This document shows positions 18,396 to 27,727 of a stretch of 64,000 nucleotides of DNA, in pieces. The position numbers were made by a program, and so were the translations under genes. The first letter of the stretch is position 1, and every line of letters begins with the position of its first letter. Source of the DNA: Chloroflexota bacterium (GTDB taxonomy: Bacteria; Chloroflexota; Anaerolineae; Anaerolineales; Anaerolineaceae); NCBI GenBank assembly GCA_021825925.1, contig JAKAFP010000005.1:248001-312000 (forward strand), written 5' to 3'. The notes beneath the pieces were generated by a model that made no database searches, was not told the DNA's origin, and saw nothing but the letters and a program-made list of their open reading frames with translations.

Positions 18396-18423
18396 ATAAT
18401 AGCATATGCTCGTGAATCGTCAC
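18396..18423 (-). promoter_or_regulatory. Candidate promoter of the SIS gene
   Basis: On the minus strand, GTGACG (18,423-18,418) and TATTAT (18,401-18,396) are separated by 16 bases, about 25 bases upstream of the SIS start codon. The -35 match is partial, so this is only a candidate. Confidence 0.4.
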
Positions 18424-18524
18424 CTCTTACTTCTATCCAGTTCGGCCGCGCATACACCACAGAATAACGAATGGTGTTTTTACGATTTTCGGTTCACGAT
18501 TATCAATTTACTGAACTTTCCTAC

Positions 18525-18553
18525 TTGACAAGTCCATTTTTTGTCTGTATTAT
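18525..18553 (+). promoter_or_regulatory. Strong sigma-70-type promoter of the amino-sugar regulator/operon
   Basis: A perfect TTGACA at 18,525-18,530 is followed after 17 bases by TATTAT at 18,548-18,553. The -10 overlaps the left edge of the palindromic operator, so bound LacI protein would block RNA polymerase. The lacI start codon is 43 bases downstream. Confidence 0.8.
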
Positions 18554-18580
18554 GTAACCGGTTACTGAAACCGGTTACAT
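18552..18580. promoter_or_regulatory. LacI-family operator, perfect 12-base inverted repeat containing two nested palindromes
   Basis: ATGTAACCGGTT (18,552-18,563) and AACCGGTTACAT (18,569-18,580) are perfect reverse complements separated by ACTGA. Each arm region also contains the central ACCGGT palindrome; the left one is a complete GTAACCGGTTAC (18,554-18,565) and the right one a near copy. A CG-centred palindrome is what LacI/GalR-family repressors bind. It sits between the -10 element and the lacI start, pointing to autoregulation and control of the operon. Confidence 0.8.
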
Positions 18581-18595
18581 CAAGAGGTATTATAC

Positions 18596-19651
18596 ATGAC
18601 AACTTCCAGAAACGCCAGTACGATTCGAGATGTCGCGCGCCTTGCAGGCGTCTCTGTGGCCACCATCAGCCGCTATCTCAACAACTCCGCGCCGCTTTCG
18701 GCGGATACCGCCGAGCGGGTGCTGGCGGCCATGACCGAACTGGATTTCTCACCCCACCCCGCCGCCCGCAGCCTGGCCAGCAACAAGACTTACGCCATCG
18801 GGTTGATCTTGAACGACATCGGCGGCGAGTTTTACACCCCCATGCTGCGCGGTATCGAATCCATCACCAGCGCCGAAGGGTTTGACCTGCTGATCCATTC
18901 CACTAAAACCAACCAACCGGTCAAGGCAAACCATTACTCTCCCCTTAAACGCCGTCCGCTCAGTGAAAACAACACCGATGGTTTGTTGATCTTCAACGAT
19001 GCCGTGGATGAAGCCGAACTCACCCGGCTCAAAAAACTCAACTTTCCGGTAGTGCTGATCCATCAATCCCCACCCAAAGAGCTGGAGATCCCCATGGTGA
19101 CCATCGAGAACCAATCCGGTGGACAACAAGTGGTGGACCATTTCATCGAGGAACATGGCTGCAAGCGGATCGTTTTTATGCAAGGACCTCCCAACAACGA
19201 AGACTCGAAGGCGCGTGAAAAAGGCTACAAATTGTCTTTAAAGAAACACGGTCTGCCCTTCGACCCCGAACTGGTGGTGGAAGGCGGCTTTGAATCCGCC
19301 CAGGCTCATGCAGCCATTATGGGAATGATCTACAAAGGCATCTCATTCGATGCGATCTTCACCGGTGATGATGATAACGCCATCGGCGTATTGCAGGCGC
19401 TCAATGAGTCAGGCAAACGCGTACCTGAAGACGTTTTGATCGCGGGCTTTGATGATTCACTCTTCGCGCGGATTTTGACACCGCCTTTAACCACCGTCCG
19501 CGCGCCAAACGAACTGGTCGGCGCAGAAGCCACCCGCCAGCTGGTCAACCTGATCCGGGGCGAAAGCGCCACTCTGCGCACTGTATTACCGGTAGAAATG
19601 ATCATCCGCCGCTCGTGCGGATGCAACCCCAAAACCCAAGGAGGTGCCTGA
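18596..19651 (+). CDS. LacI/GalR-family transcriptional regulator of the amino-sugar operon
   Basis: A 351-residue regulator. The helix-turn-helix is at residues 10-30 (TIRDVARLAGVSVATISRYLN), with the hinge-helix segment HPAARSLAS around 55-63. A periplasmic-binding-protein-like effector domain follows, including TGDDDNAIGVLQAL and IAGFDD. AGAGG lies eight bases before the ATG. It is first in a plus-strand run leading into the ABC importer and is directly preceded by a promoter and matching operator. The effector is probably an amino sugar or its phosphate, inferred from the operon. Confidence 0.92.
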   Translation: MTTSRNASTIRDVARLAGVSVATISRYLNNSAPLSADTAERVLAAMTELDFSPHPAARSLASNKTYAIGLILNDIGGEFYTPMLRGIESITSAEGFDLLIHSTKTNQPVKANHYSPLKRRPLSENNTDGLLIFNDAVDEAELTRLKKLNFPVVLIHQSPPKELEIPMVTIENQSGGQQVVDHFIEEHGCKRIVFMQGPPNNEDSKAREKGYKLSLKKHGLPFDPELVVEGGFESAQAHAAIMGMIYKGISFDAIFTGDDDNAIGVLQALNESGKRVPEDVLIAGFDDSLFARILTPPLTTVRAPNELVGAEATRQLVNLIRGESATLRTVLPVEMIIRRSCGCNPKTQGGA

Positions 19652-19711
19652 AGCTCACAATTCTTTTGTTAGGCCATTTTTCAAACCCAATAATCAATTC
19701 TGGAGGAAGAG

Positions 19712-21388
19712 ATGAACAAAAGGTTTATTTGGAGCTTGATCAGCCTGGTTTTGATCGCCTGCATCGTGCTGACCGCCTGCAGCAGCAAACCAGCCACAAC
19801 CACCGGCGATAAAAAATACCTGACCATCAACCACGAACAGGTATCCACCTGGGTGCGTAACTTTAATCCGTTTTCCGCCACCCCACTGGGACCCACCAAC
19901 ACCGCTATTTATGAGCCGATGATGATCTACAACAAAGCCACCGGCGAGCTGGTTCCCTGGTTGGCCACCGAATTCGGCTGGAACACCGAAAACACCGTGC
20001 TGACCTTCAAGATTCGCCCGAACGTCAAATGGTCTGACGGCGAAGCCTTCACCGCCAAGGATGTGCTATACACCTTCAATCTGCTCAAGACCAACGATAC
20101 TCTGGTCGGCACCGCGACCAGCGTGCTGCGCGAATATATTGACAGCATGTCCGCTCCGGATGATGCCACTGTGGTTTTCAACTTCAAATCCGTTTATACC
20201 CCCGCACTCTACGACATCGCCAACCAGCCGATCGTTCCAGAACACATCTGGAAAGACATTGCCGATCCGCTGACCTACACCAATGACAACCCCGTCGCCA
20301 CCGGGCCATTCACCCAGGTGACCAAATTCGAAAGCCAGATCTACATCCTCGAAAAGAACCCCTATTACTGGCAGGAAGGCAAACCGGCCTTCGATGGTCT
20401 GCGCTACCCCGCCTTTGCGGATAACGATGCCGCCAACCTGGCCATGGCCAACGGTGAAATTGATTGGGCCGGCAACTTTGTGCCCGATGTCGAAAAGACA
20501 TACGTCTCCAAAGACCCCGCCAACTTCCACTATTATTATGTCGGCGGCGACTTGGTCTCGTTGACCATCAACACCGCCATCAAGCCCTTTGACAATGCCG
20601 AAGTACGCAAGGCCGTCAGCATGGGCATCAACCGCGACATGATCGTGCAGACCGCCATGTATAACTACATCGCCCCCTCTGACGCCACCGGCTTGAGCGA
20701 TTCCTACGCGACCTGGAAGGACCCCGCCGCCGTGGCAGCCGGCACCTGGACGAAGTATGATGTAGCCAAAGCCAACGAAATTCTGGATGCCCAGGGTTTG
20801 ACCAAAGGTGCAGACGGAATCCGCCTTGACCAGGATGGCAAACCGATGCACTATACTCTGATCATCCCCGCCGGTTGGACGGACTGGATCTCAGCCGCTC
20901 AGATCATCAGCGAGAATATGAAAGACCTCGGCATCGCCATTGAAGTTCAAACTCCAGAAGAATCCACCTGGACGGATACCGTCACCAAGGGCCAGTTTGA
21001 GTGGATCATTGGTTACCACGCCGGCGGTCCCTCCCCTTACAACTTCTATCGCGACGTGATGAGCCAGCTCACCAGTGTGCCCGTGGGACAAAATGCCAAT
21101 TGGAACTGGGGACGTTTCGTCAGCCCCGAAGCAGACGCCTTGATGGATGAATTCTCCAAGATCTCTGATCCTGCCAAGCAGAAAGAGATCATGAACCAGG
21201 TCGAGATGCTGTTCGTGGACCTCGCCCCGGTGATCCCTCTCTTCCCCGGACCCGATTGGGACGAATACAACACCACCCATTTTGACGGCTTCCCCAGCAA
21301 AGAAAATCCCTATGCTGCCGGCGCGCCCTACCCGTTCTCACCCTATAACACCACCTTGATCGTCTTGACCACCATCACGCCGAAATAA
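19712..21388 (+). CDS. ABC transporter substrate-binding lipoprotein, SBP_bac_5 (Opp/Dpp) family
   Basis: A 558-residue lipoprotein. The signal sequence runs to the lipobox LTAC around residue 25, so the mature protein starts at a lipidated Cys. The body has the SBP_bac_5 features WSDGEAFTAKDVLYTFN, ATGPF and NAEVRKAVSMGINRD. Members bind peptides or, in several bacteria, oligosaccharides. Given the GH4, kinase and deacetylase genes downstream, a chito-oligosaccharide ligand is most likely here. GGAGGAAGAG precedes the ATG. The gene is separated from the permeases by a stem-loop that may stabilise its message. Confidence 0.9.
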   Translation: MNKRFIWSLISLVLIACIVLTACSSKPATTTGDKKYLTINHEQVSTWVRNFNPFSATPLGPTNTAIYEPMMIYNKATGELVPWLATEFGWNTENTVLTFKIRPNVKWSDGEAFTAKDVLYTFNLLKTNDTLVGTATSVLREYIDSMSAPDDATVVFNFKSVYTPALYDIANQPIVPEHIWKDIADPLTYTNDNPVATGPFTQVTKFESQIYILEKNPYYWQEGKPAFDGLRYPAFADNDAANLAMANGEIDWAGNFVPDVEKTYVSKDPANFHYYYVGGDLVSLTINTAIKPFDNAEVRKAVSMGINRDMIVQTAMYNYIAPSDATGLSDSYATWKDPAAVAAGTWTKYDVAKANEILDAQGLTKGADGIRLDQDGKPMHYTLIIPAGWTDWISAAQIISENMKDLGIAIEVQTPEESTWTDTVTKGQFEWIIGYHAGGPSPYNFYRDVMSQLTSVPVGQNANWNWGRFVSPEADALMDEFSKISDPAKQKEIMNQVEMLFVDLAPVIPLFPGPDWDEYNTTHFDGFPSKENPYAAGAPYPFSPYNTTLIVLTTITPK

Positions 21389-21401
21389 GTTATTCAGGAT
21401 C

Positions 21402-21434
21402 GGGGATGACCCGTTTTTCTGCCGGGTCATCCCC
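21402..21434 (+). other. Intercistronic stem-loop between binding-protein and permease genes
   Basis: GGGGATGACCCG (21,402-21,413) and CGGGTCATCCCC (21,423-21,434) form a perfect 12-base-pair hairpin with a 9-base loop. No run of T follows, so it is unlikely to be a full terminator. Such hairpins commonly protect the 3' end of binding-protein mRNA or cause partial termination, giving more binding protein than permease. Confidence 0.75.
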
Positions 21435-21470
21435 ATCACTCTAATCGCGAACGCTGCTGGAGATTTGCGC

Positions 21471-22448
21471 ATGAAATATCTTATCAGGCAGATCGGATTG
21501 TATCTGCTGGCGGCCTGGGCCTCCTTAACACTTAATTTTATTCTTCCGCGCACCATGCCGGGCGACCCTGTGACCGCCCTACTCGGAAGGATGCACGGCC
21601 GCTTAAACCCGGCTGAAATTGAAGCCATCAAACAGGCTTACGGCTTCAACACCGGGCCGATCCTCGATCAATATTTTCAATACCTTTCGCATGCCCTGCG
21701 CGGCGATTTTGGCATTTCGATCTCCGCTTACCCCGCAAAGGTATCCACCATCATCGCCACAGGATTCATGTGGACACTGCTGCTGGGTGCCATCACCCTG
21801 GCAATCAGCTTCGTGCTCGGCACAGCCCTGGGTGTCTTGATCGCCTGGCGCCGCAGTGGATTCCTTGATTCAACATTGCCCGGCCTGACCGGATTTTTCG
21901 GGTCGTTCCCCTATTTTTGGCTGGCCATGGTGGCGCTTTATTTTTTGGGGTTCAAGCTTGGCTGGTTCCCCATGTCTCACGCCTATTCGGATTACATTTC
22001 GCCCGGTTTCAACTGGGAATACATAAGTAGTGTGTTGAAACACATGGTGCTGCCGGGAGGCACCATCATCCTTGTTTCGGTGGGGGGCTGGATGATGGGC
22101 ATGCGCAGCACGATGATCGCCGTGCTTAACGAAGACTATATCACCATGGCTGAAGCCAAGGGGTTGTCGCAGCGTACGGTCATGTTCCGCTACGCCATGC
22201 GCAACGCCTTGCTGCCAAACATCACCCAGTTTGGCATGTCCGTGGGTTTTATTCTGGCAGGTCAACTGCTCACCGAAATGGTGTTCTCCTACCCAGGCCT
22301 CGGTTTTTACCTCGTACGCTCGGTGACCACGTTGGACTATCCGCTGATGCAGGCCTTGTTCTTGATGATCACACTGGCTGTGCTGGCAGCCAACCTCTTG
22401 GTGGATATTTTGTACGTGCGGCTCGATCCGCGCGTCAGGGTCAGGTAG
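21471..22448 (+). CDS. ABC transporter permease, OppB/DppB type
   Basis: A 325-residue inner-membrane permease with six predicted membrane helices. It has the N-terminal LPRTMPGDPV segment characteristic of the DppB/OppB family and the EAA loop with MAEAKGLSQRTVMFRYAMRNALLP. I chose ATG 21,471, with CTGGAG about eight bases upstream; a TTG two codons earlier is possible. It forms a heterodimer with the next gene product. Confidence 0.92.
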   Translation: MKYLIRQIGLYLLAAWASLTLNFILPRTMPGDPVTALLGRMHGRLNPAEIEAIKQAYGFNTGPILDQYFQYLSHALRGDFGISISAYPAKVSTIIATGFMWTLLLGAITLAISFVLGTALGVLIAWRRSGFLDSTLPGLTGFFGSFPYFWLAMVALYFLGFKLGWFPMSHAYSDYISPGFNWEYISSVLKHMVLPGGTIILVSVGGWMMGMRSTMIAVLNEDYITMAEAKGLSQRTVMFRYAMRNALLPNITQFGMSVGFILAGQLLTEMVFSYPGLGFYLVRSVTTLDYPLMQALFLMITLAVLAANLLVDILYVRLDPRVRVR

Positions 22449-22460
22449 AGGAGCGAAACC

Positions 22461-23423
22461 ATGGAAAAAACCAACTCATCCACCCGATTCGGAAAACCCG
22501 TCTCAGCCCAGCTTGAGATATTAAAAAGAATGGTCAGCCAGCCCAAGGCCATCCTTGGACTGGTTATTCTGACCCTGTTCATTTTGATGGCCATTTTTGC
22601 ACCCCTGCTCACCAAATATGACCCCAGCGATTACGTGGGGCTGCCGCATCAACCCCCCAACCGTGAATTCATCCTCGGTACAACCGGCCAGGGACAGGAC
22701 GTGTTCACCCAACTGGTTTATGGTTCACGCATCTCGTTGTTCATCGGATTCTCGGTGGGCATATTGAGCACTCTGATCGGCTTGATCGTGGGTATGCTGG
22801 CCGGATACCTGCCCGGCATCATTGACGGCGTGCTGAATCTTTTTACCAATGTTTTTCTGTTGATCCCTGGGCTGCCCTTGTTGATCGCGCTGGCCTCCTT
22901 TTTACCGCAGGGCATGGTGACCATCATTCTGGTGCTGACCTTTACAGGTTGGGCCTGGCCGGCGCGTGTTTTCCGCTCTCAGACCCTCAGTTTGCGCGAG
23001 AAGGATTTCGTTTCGGCGGCGGTGGTTGGCGGCGAAAGTGTGGTCAAAATCGTGTTCTCAGAGATCCTGCCCAACATGCTTTCGCTGGTGGTTTCCTCGC
23101 TCTTCGGGGCGGTGATCTACAGCATCGGCGCGGATGCCGGCCTGGCATTTTTGGGTTTCGAAAACGTCAACATTGTCTCTTGGGGCACCATGCTCTATTG
23201 GGCGTCCAACAGCTCCGCGCTGTTGCAGGAAGCCTGGTGGACCTTTTTACCCCCGGGGTTGTGCATTGCGCTGGTTTCATTTGGCACCACCATGCTTATT
23301 TACGCCATGGATGAAGTGACTAATCCAAGATTAAGAAGCGAGAAAGAGATCACCCGTGTCCTCAACAAATATCACATCGGTTCCAAGCGATCCACACCCG
23401 TCATCAAAGAACCCCTCCTCTGA
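22461..23423 (+). CDS. ABC transporter permease, OppC/DppC type
   Basis: A 320-residue permease with an N-terminal helix ([18 protein letters not shown]) followed by an extracytoplasmic loop with HILGTTGQG-type residues ([14 protein letters not shown]), typical of OppC. The EAA loop is [27 protein letters not shown] lies before the ATG, 12 bases after the OppB stop. The next gene's GTG lies inside its last 68 bases. Confidence 0.92.
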   Translation: MEKTNSSTRFGKPVSAQLEILKRMVSQPKAILGLVILTLFILMAIFAPLLTKYDPSDYVGLPHQPPNREFILGTTGQGQDVFTQLVYGSRISLFIGFSVGILSTLIGLIVGMLAGYLPGIIDGVLNLFTNVFLLIPGLPLLIALASFLPQGMVTIILVLTFTGWAWPARVFRSQTLSLREKDFVSAAVVGGESVVKIVFSEILPNMLSLVVSSLFGAVIYSIGADAGLAFLGFENVNIVSWGTMLYWASNSSALLQEAWWTFLPPGLCIALVSFGTTMLIYAMDEVTNPRLRSEKEITRVLNKYHIGSKRSTPVIKEPLL

Positions 23424-24381
23424 CGCTCCGCTGCTCGACATCAGGGACCTGCACGTCAGTTACCTGACCACGCGCGGCGCTGCCAAGGCGGTTGATGGTG
23501 TATCGTTCAGCATCAATGCCGGCGAGGTGGTGGGGCTGGCGGGTGAATCCGGTAGCGGAAAGTCAACCATTGCCCACGCCATATTGCGCATCCTGCATCC
23601 CCCTGCACTGATCACCGGCGGCGAGGCGCTCTTCAAAGGACGCGACATTCTCGAAATGAGCGAGACCGAGCTTGAACAGTTCCGCTGGAAGGACATCTCG
23701 ATCGTCTTTCAGAGCGCGATGAATTCGCTCAACCCGGTGATGAAGATCCGTGACCAACTGCTGGATGTGATGCTGCATCACGGCCTGAGCAAGGCTGAAG
23801 CCAACCAGCGTGCCGTGGACCTATTTGACCTGGTCGGCATTGAACCCCAGCGTCTGGATGCCTATCCTCACCAGTTGTCGGGCGGCATGCGCCAACGGGC
23901 GGTGATCGCCATTGCCCTGGCGCTAAACCCGCCGCTCTTGATCATGGACGAACCCACCACGGCCCTGGATGTGGTGGTACAAAAGGACATCCTCGAACAG
24001 ATCAACCTGCTGCGTGAAAAACTGGGCTTTTCGATCCTGTTCATCACCCACGACCTGTCACTGCTGGTGGAAATCTCAACCCACATTTCGATCATGTATG
24101 CCGGTGAAATTGTCGAGAAGGCACCTGCGCGTGAGCTCTTTGAAAACGCCAAACATCCCTACACCCTGGGATTGATGAACTCTTTTCCGTCCATCAGCGG
24201 TGAAAAGAAAAAATTGACCGGCATCCCCGGTTCGCCGCCCGATTTAGTCAACCCGCCTGCCGGCTGCAGGTTCAATCCGCGCTGCCCTCGGGCCATGGAA
24301 ATCTGTGCCCAGGTAGCACCAAAAACCAAAACCATTTCAGCGGATCATACCGTTGCCTGCCACCTTTATGATGAAGGATGA
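23356..24381 (+). CDS. ABC transporter ATP-binding protein, OppD type
   Basis: A 341-residue ATPase with Walker [11 protein letters not shown]-loop [10 protein letters not shown], signature LSGGMRQR, Walker [14 protein letters not shown]-loop ITHD and the C-terminal oligopeptide-ABC domain with CRFNPRCP. The start is GTG at 23,356, 68 bases inside the permease gene. No other start lies before the conserved LLDIRDLHV segment, so the long overlap looks real. It pairs with the following OppF. Confidence 0.9.
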   Translation: MSSTNITSVPSDPHPSSKNPSSDAPLLDIRDLHVSYLTTRGAAKAVDGVSFSINAGEVVGLAGESGSGKSTIAHAILRILHPPALITGGEALFKGRDILEMSETELEQFRWKDISIVFQSAMNSLNPVMKIRDQLLDVMLHHGLSKAEANQRAVDLFDLVGIEPQRLDAYPHQLSGGMRQRAVIAIALALNPPLLIMDEPTTALDVVVQKDILEQINLLREKLGFSILFITHDLSLLVEISTHISIMYAGEIVEKAPARELFENAKHPYTLGLMNSFPSISGEKKKLTGIPGSPPDLVNPPAGCRFNPRCPRAMEICAQVAPKTKTISADHTVACHLYDEG

Positions 24382-24388
24382 GATTTCA

Positions 24389-25378
24389 ATGAGCCCTTAC
24401 GATCCCGATCACGATCCCATCCTGGATGTGCGCGCCCTGAGCAAACAGTTCCCGGTCGGCACATTCTTTTCGTCCAAACAGGTGCACGCCGTGGAAGATG
24501 TGTCCTTCGCTGTTAAGCGGGGCGAAGTGGCTGCCCTGGTGGGTGAATCCGGCAGTGGCAAGACCACCACCCTGCGCCTGATCGCGAGGTTGATCCCGGC
24601 CACAAGCGGAGAGATCTTATTTAAAGGAAACGATGTGCTGAAGAGCGAGCCGCGTCAGGCCTCGCTGGATTACAGGCGTAAAGTGCAGTTGATCTTTCAG
24701 GACCCCTTTGGGTCGCTCAACCCTGCTCATACCATTGAGCATCACATCTCCCGTCCACTCCAGATCCACAAGCTGGCCAGCTCGCGCCAGGAAGTGCATG
24801 ACCAGGTATGCGACCTCCTTGAGACCGTGGAACTCAAACCCGCTCACGAGATCGCCAACCGCTATCCACACCAACTTTCAGGCGGACAGCGCCAGCGCGT
24901 GGCAATCGCCCGAGCCCTGGCGGTGCAGCCGGAGTTGATCCTGGCCGATGAACCCATCTCTATGCTGGATGTTTCCATCCGCATGGGCGTGCTCAACCTG
25001 ATCCACCGGTTGAAGGAAGAACGCGGTATATCATTTGTTTACATCACTCACGATCTGGCCTCCGCGCGCTACATCGCCGACCAGACTGCGGTCATGTATG
25101 CCGGCCACATGGTGGAAGGCGGCGCCAGCGAGGAGATCATAGCGCACCCTGCCCACCCCTATACCCAGCTTTTACTTTCCGCCGTGCCTGATCCGCGGGC
25201 GGGGTTAAAGACAGACAAGAACAGCCAGGCGCGCGGAGAAGTGCCTTCACTGATAGATCCACCGCCAGGATGTCCCTTTGCGGCGCGCTGTCTGCGGGTG
25301 AAGGAAGCCTGCCGTCAGCAGATGCCTGAACCCAAAACCATTGCCACTGATCATTGGGTGAGATGCCATCTCTATTAA
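24389..25378 (+). CDS. ABC transporter ATP-binding protein, OppF type
   Basis: A 329-residue ATPase with Walker [11 protein letters not shown]-loop [10 protein letters not shown], signature LSGGQRQRV, Walker [13 protein letters not shown] and a C-terminal CPFAARC oligopeptide-ABC domain. The ATG at 24,389 follows the OppD stop by seven bases, with AAGGA about ten bases upstream. Earlier in-frame starts (24,353-24,371) would overlap oppD. It completes a full SBP-two permeases-two ATPases importer. Confidence 0.9.
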   Translation: MSPYDPDHDPILDVRALSKQFPVGTFFSSKQVHAVEDVSFAVKRGEVAALVGESGSGKTTTLRLIARLIPATSGEILFKGNDVLKSEPRQASLDYRRKVQLIFQDPFGSLNPAHTIEHHISRPLQIHKLASSRQEVHDQVCDLLETVELKPAHEIANRYPHQLSGGQRQRVAIARALAVQPELILADEPISMLDVSIRMGVLNLIHRLKEERGISFVYITHDLASARYIADQTAVMYAGHMVEGGASEEIIAHPAHPYTQLLLSAVPDPRAGLKTDKNSQARGEVPSLIDPPPGCPFAARCLRVKEACRQQMPEPKTIATDHWVRCHLY

Positions 25379-25427
25379 TTGATTCAGAAATTGGTACAAT
25401 TACACGTTTGTTGAAAGGAATGTTTAA

Positions 25428-26720
25428 ATGAAAATCGCAGTCATCGGTGGAGGATCCACCTACACTCCGGAATTGGTCAACGGCTTTTTGTCACGCGTTA
25501 ACGAGCTGCCCGTCAGCGAATTGTGGCTGATGGATATTGATGAAGCCCGCCTGGCCATCGTGGGCGGTTTCGCCCAGCATATGGTGGCAGCCAAAGGATC
25601 GCCTTTCAAAGTGGTCTTGAGTACGAACCAGCGCGAATCCGTGAAAGGCGCGACTTACGTCACCACACAGCTGCGCGTTGGGCAAATGGCCGCACGGCGC
25701 GAGGACGAATATCTCGGCTTGCGCCACAACCTGGTCGGCCAAGAAACCACCGGCATCGGCGGCATGGCCAAGGCATTGCGCACCATCCCGGTGATCCTCA
25801 AACTGGCACAGGATATGGCCGAACTGGCACCTGGTGCGCTGCTGGCCAACTTCACCAATCCTTCCGGTTTGGTGACCCAGGCGCTCTCAATGTACGCCCC
25901 CCAGCAGGTATCGGTGGGGGTGTGCAACGTGGCCATTGGCGTCAAAATGCGCATCATGGAAAGCCTCGAAAAGAAACTTGGACAGAAAATTGATCCCGGC
26001 CGGGGAGAATTAAACACTCTCGGGCTCAATCACCTTACCTGGCACCGTGGTTTCAAATTGGACGGAGAAGAACTATGGCCGCAGATCCTGAAGGAATTTG
26101 TGGATCAGATGAAGGCATCTGAAGAACCAGAATTCCCGGTGGAACTGGTGGAAACACTCAAGATGATCCCGAATTATTACCTGCATTATTACTACGACAC
26201 CCAGCACAAGATCGAAGAGCAAAAGAAGTGGCCGCCCTCCCGTGCCGAGGAAGTCATGGCCCTCGAAAAGGATCTGCTGCGCGATTACACCAACCCTGAC
26301 CTGACCGAACCCCCGGCAGAATTGATGCAACGCGGCGGCGCATATTATTCCACCGCGGCAACGCAGCTGCTTAACGCGCATTACAATGACCTGGGTGAAA
26401 CGCACGTGGTCAATGTGGCGCAGCGTGGCGCGGTCCCCGGCTGGCCTGAGGATTGGGTGCTCGAAATGCCCTGCAAGGTGGATAAAGCCGGCGTCAATCC
26501 GCTGCCCGCGGAACCCCTGCCCGATGTGTGCTACGGTTTGATCGCCAGGGTGAAGTCATTTGAAATGCTCACCGCCCAGGCCGCCGTTACCGGTGACCGC
26601 GGAATTTTATATGAAGCCATGTTGGCGCATCCACTGGGGCCTGCCATGGGCAAGATCAAACCGGTGATGGAAGACCTGCTGCAAACGCACAAAGCCTGGC
26701 TGCCCCAATTCTGGAAGTAA
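25428..26720 (+). CDS. Glycoside hydrolase family 4, 6-phospho-beta-glucosidase/diacetylchitobiose-6-phosphate hydrolase type
   Basis: A 430-residue NAD-dependent GH4 enzyme. It opens with the Rossmann sequence IAVIGGGSTYTPELV, followed by NFTNPSGLVTQAL, the GVCNVAIG segment with the metal-binding Cys, and NHLTWHRG with the metal His. GH4 enzymes use NAD+ and Mn2+ in a redox-elimination mechanism. In this operon the likely substrate is chitobiose or a phosphorylated derivative, as for ChbF. AAAGGAA lies upstream of the ATG. Whether it requires a 6-phosphate is not readable, and the absence of a PTS makes this an open question. Confidence 0.88.
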   Translation: MKIAVIGGGSTYTPELVNGFLSRVNELPVSELWLMDIDEARLAIVGGFAQHMVAAKGSPFKVVLSTNQRESVKGATYVTTQLRVGQMAARREDEYLGLRHNLVGQETTGIGGMAKALRTIPVILKLAQDMAELAPGALLANFTNPSGLVTQALSMYAPQQVSVGVCNVAIGVKMRIMESLEKKLGQKIDPGRGELNTLGLNHLTWHRGFKLDGEELWPQILKEFVDQMKASEEPEFPVELVETLKMIPNYYLHYYYDTQHKIEEQKKWPPSRAEEVMALEKDLLRDYTNPDLTEPPAELMQRGGAYYSTAATQLLNAHYNDLGETHVVNVAQRGAVPGWPEDWVLEMPCKVDKAGVNPLPAEPLPDVCYGLIARVKSFEMLTAQAAVTGDRGILYEAMLAHPLGPAMGKIKPVMEDLLQTHKAWLPQFWK

Positions 26721-26731
26721 CGAGGACCTTA

Positions 26732-27727
26732 ATGACCAAACATTATCTCGGCGCCGACCTCGGCGCCACCAAAACACACGTTTTGATCGCCGATGAGAAC
26801 GGAAAAGTCGAAGGCTTTGCGGAGGGCGGCCCTGGCAACCATGAGGCCGTCGGGTATGACGGATTCCAGGCAAACCTGCAGTCTACCTTTAAAGAAGCCA
26901 TCAAGGCGGCCGGCCTGACCGAAGCGGACCTGACGGGTTCCGGGTTTGGCGTGGCAGGCTACGATTGGCCGGCCGAACGCGAACCGATCATGGACGTGAT
27001 CAAAACCCTCAAACTACAAGGCGCAGTGGAACTGGTCAATGACACACAATTGGGTCTGCTGGTGGGTTCCCCGCGCGGCTGGGGTGTAACCGTGGTATCG
27101 GGTACTGGCTGCAACTGCCACGGCTGGGACGCCACACGCACCCACTTTGGAAAGGTGACCGGTGGTGGCATTTCGTGCGGCGAATTTGCAGGCGCCAGTG
27201 AATTGGTGTTTATGACCGTGCGCATGCTCTCGTACGCCTGGACGGGCCGCGGCCCTTCCACCGCGCTTGCCGATGTGTTCATGGAAAAATATGGCGCACC
27301 GAACCTGGATGAATTAATGCAGGACATCCTGACCCAAAAGATCGAGCTTTCTCCCGCAGATGCCCGCCTGGTTTTTCAGGTGGCCGCGCAGGGCGACCGG
27401 GTGGCGCTGGATCTGATCCGCTGGGCTGGACATGAGTTGGGCGAACTGGCCAACACGGTGATCAAGCAGCTCCATTTTGAAAGCATGGATTTTGACCTGG
27501 TCTTGATCGGCAGCATGTTTGACGGCAGTCCGCTTTTGACTGAAGAAATGCAAAACACGGTTTACCCGTTTGCCCCCAAAGCGCAGTTCATCCGCGCGGA
27601 AGAACCGCCGGTGGTAGGCGGCCTGATGCTGGGCATGGACGCCGCCGGCTGCAAATTGGAAGGCAACACGCGCATCGAAATGATCAAGAAACTGGGTTCA
27701 GGCATCCGCAGCAAGGGTAAGGCATGA
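26732..27727 (+). CDS. BadF/BadG/BcrA/BcrD-type ATPase, probable N-acetylglucosamine kinase
   Basis: A 331-residue ASKHA-fold kinase. The phosphate-1 loop is GADLGATKTHVLIAD at residues 5-19, and SGTGCNCHGWD near 126 and GGGISCGEFAGASELV near 147 are the phosphate-2/metal region of the family. It carries no [4Fe-4S] activator signature, so it groups with GlcNAc/GlcN kinases rather than dehydratase activators. It lies 12 bases after the GH4 gene and overlaps the ChbG gene by 4 bases. With a non-phosphorylating ABC importer it is the only visible source of the sugar phosphate. Confidence 0.82.
   Translation: MTKHYLGADLGATKTHVLIADENGKVEGFAEGGPGNHEAVGYDGFQANLQSTFKEAIKAAGLTEADLTGSGFGVAGYDWPAEREPIMDVIKTLKLQGAVELVNDTQLGLLVGSPRGWGVTVVSGTGCNCHGWDATRTHFGKVTGGGISCGEFAGASELVFMTVRMLSYAWTGRGPSTALADVFMEKYGAPNLDELMQDILTQKIELSPADARLVFQVAAQGDRVALDLIRWAGHELGELANTVIKQLHFESMDFDLVLIGSMFDGSPLLTEEMQNTVYPFAPKAQFIRAEEPPVVGGLMLGMDAAGCKLEGNTRIEMIKKLGSGIRSKGKA

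Noticed and set aside
20066-20851. 261-codon open frame on the minus strand
   Set aside because: It lies wholly antisense to the SBP_bac_5 gene. Its Gly/Val/His-rich product has no family features. It is a by-product of GC-rich codon use.
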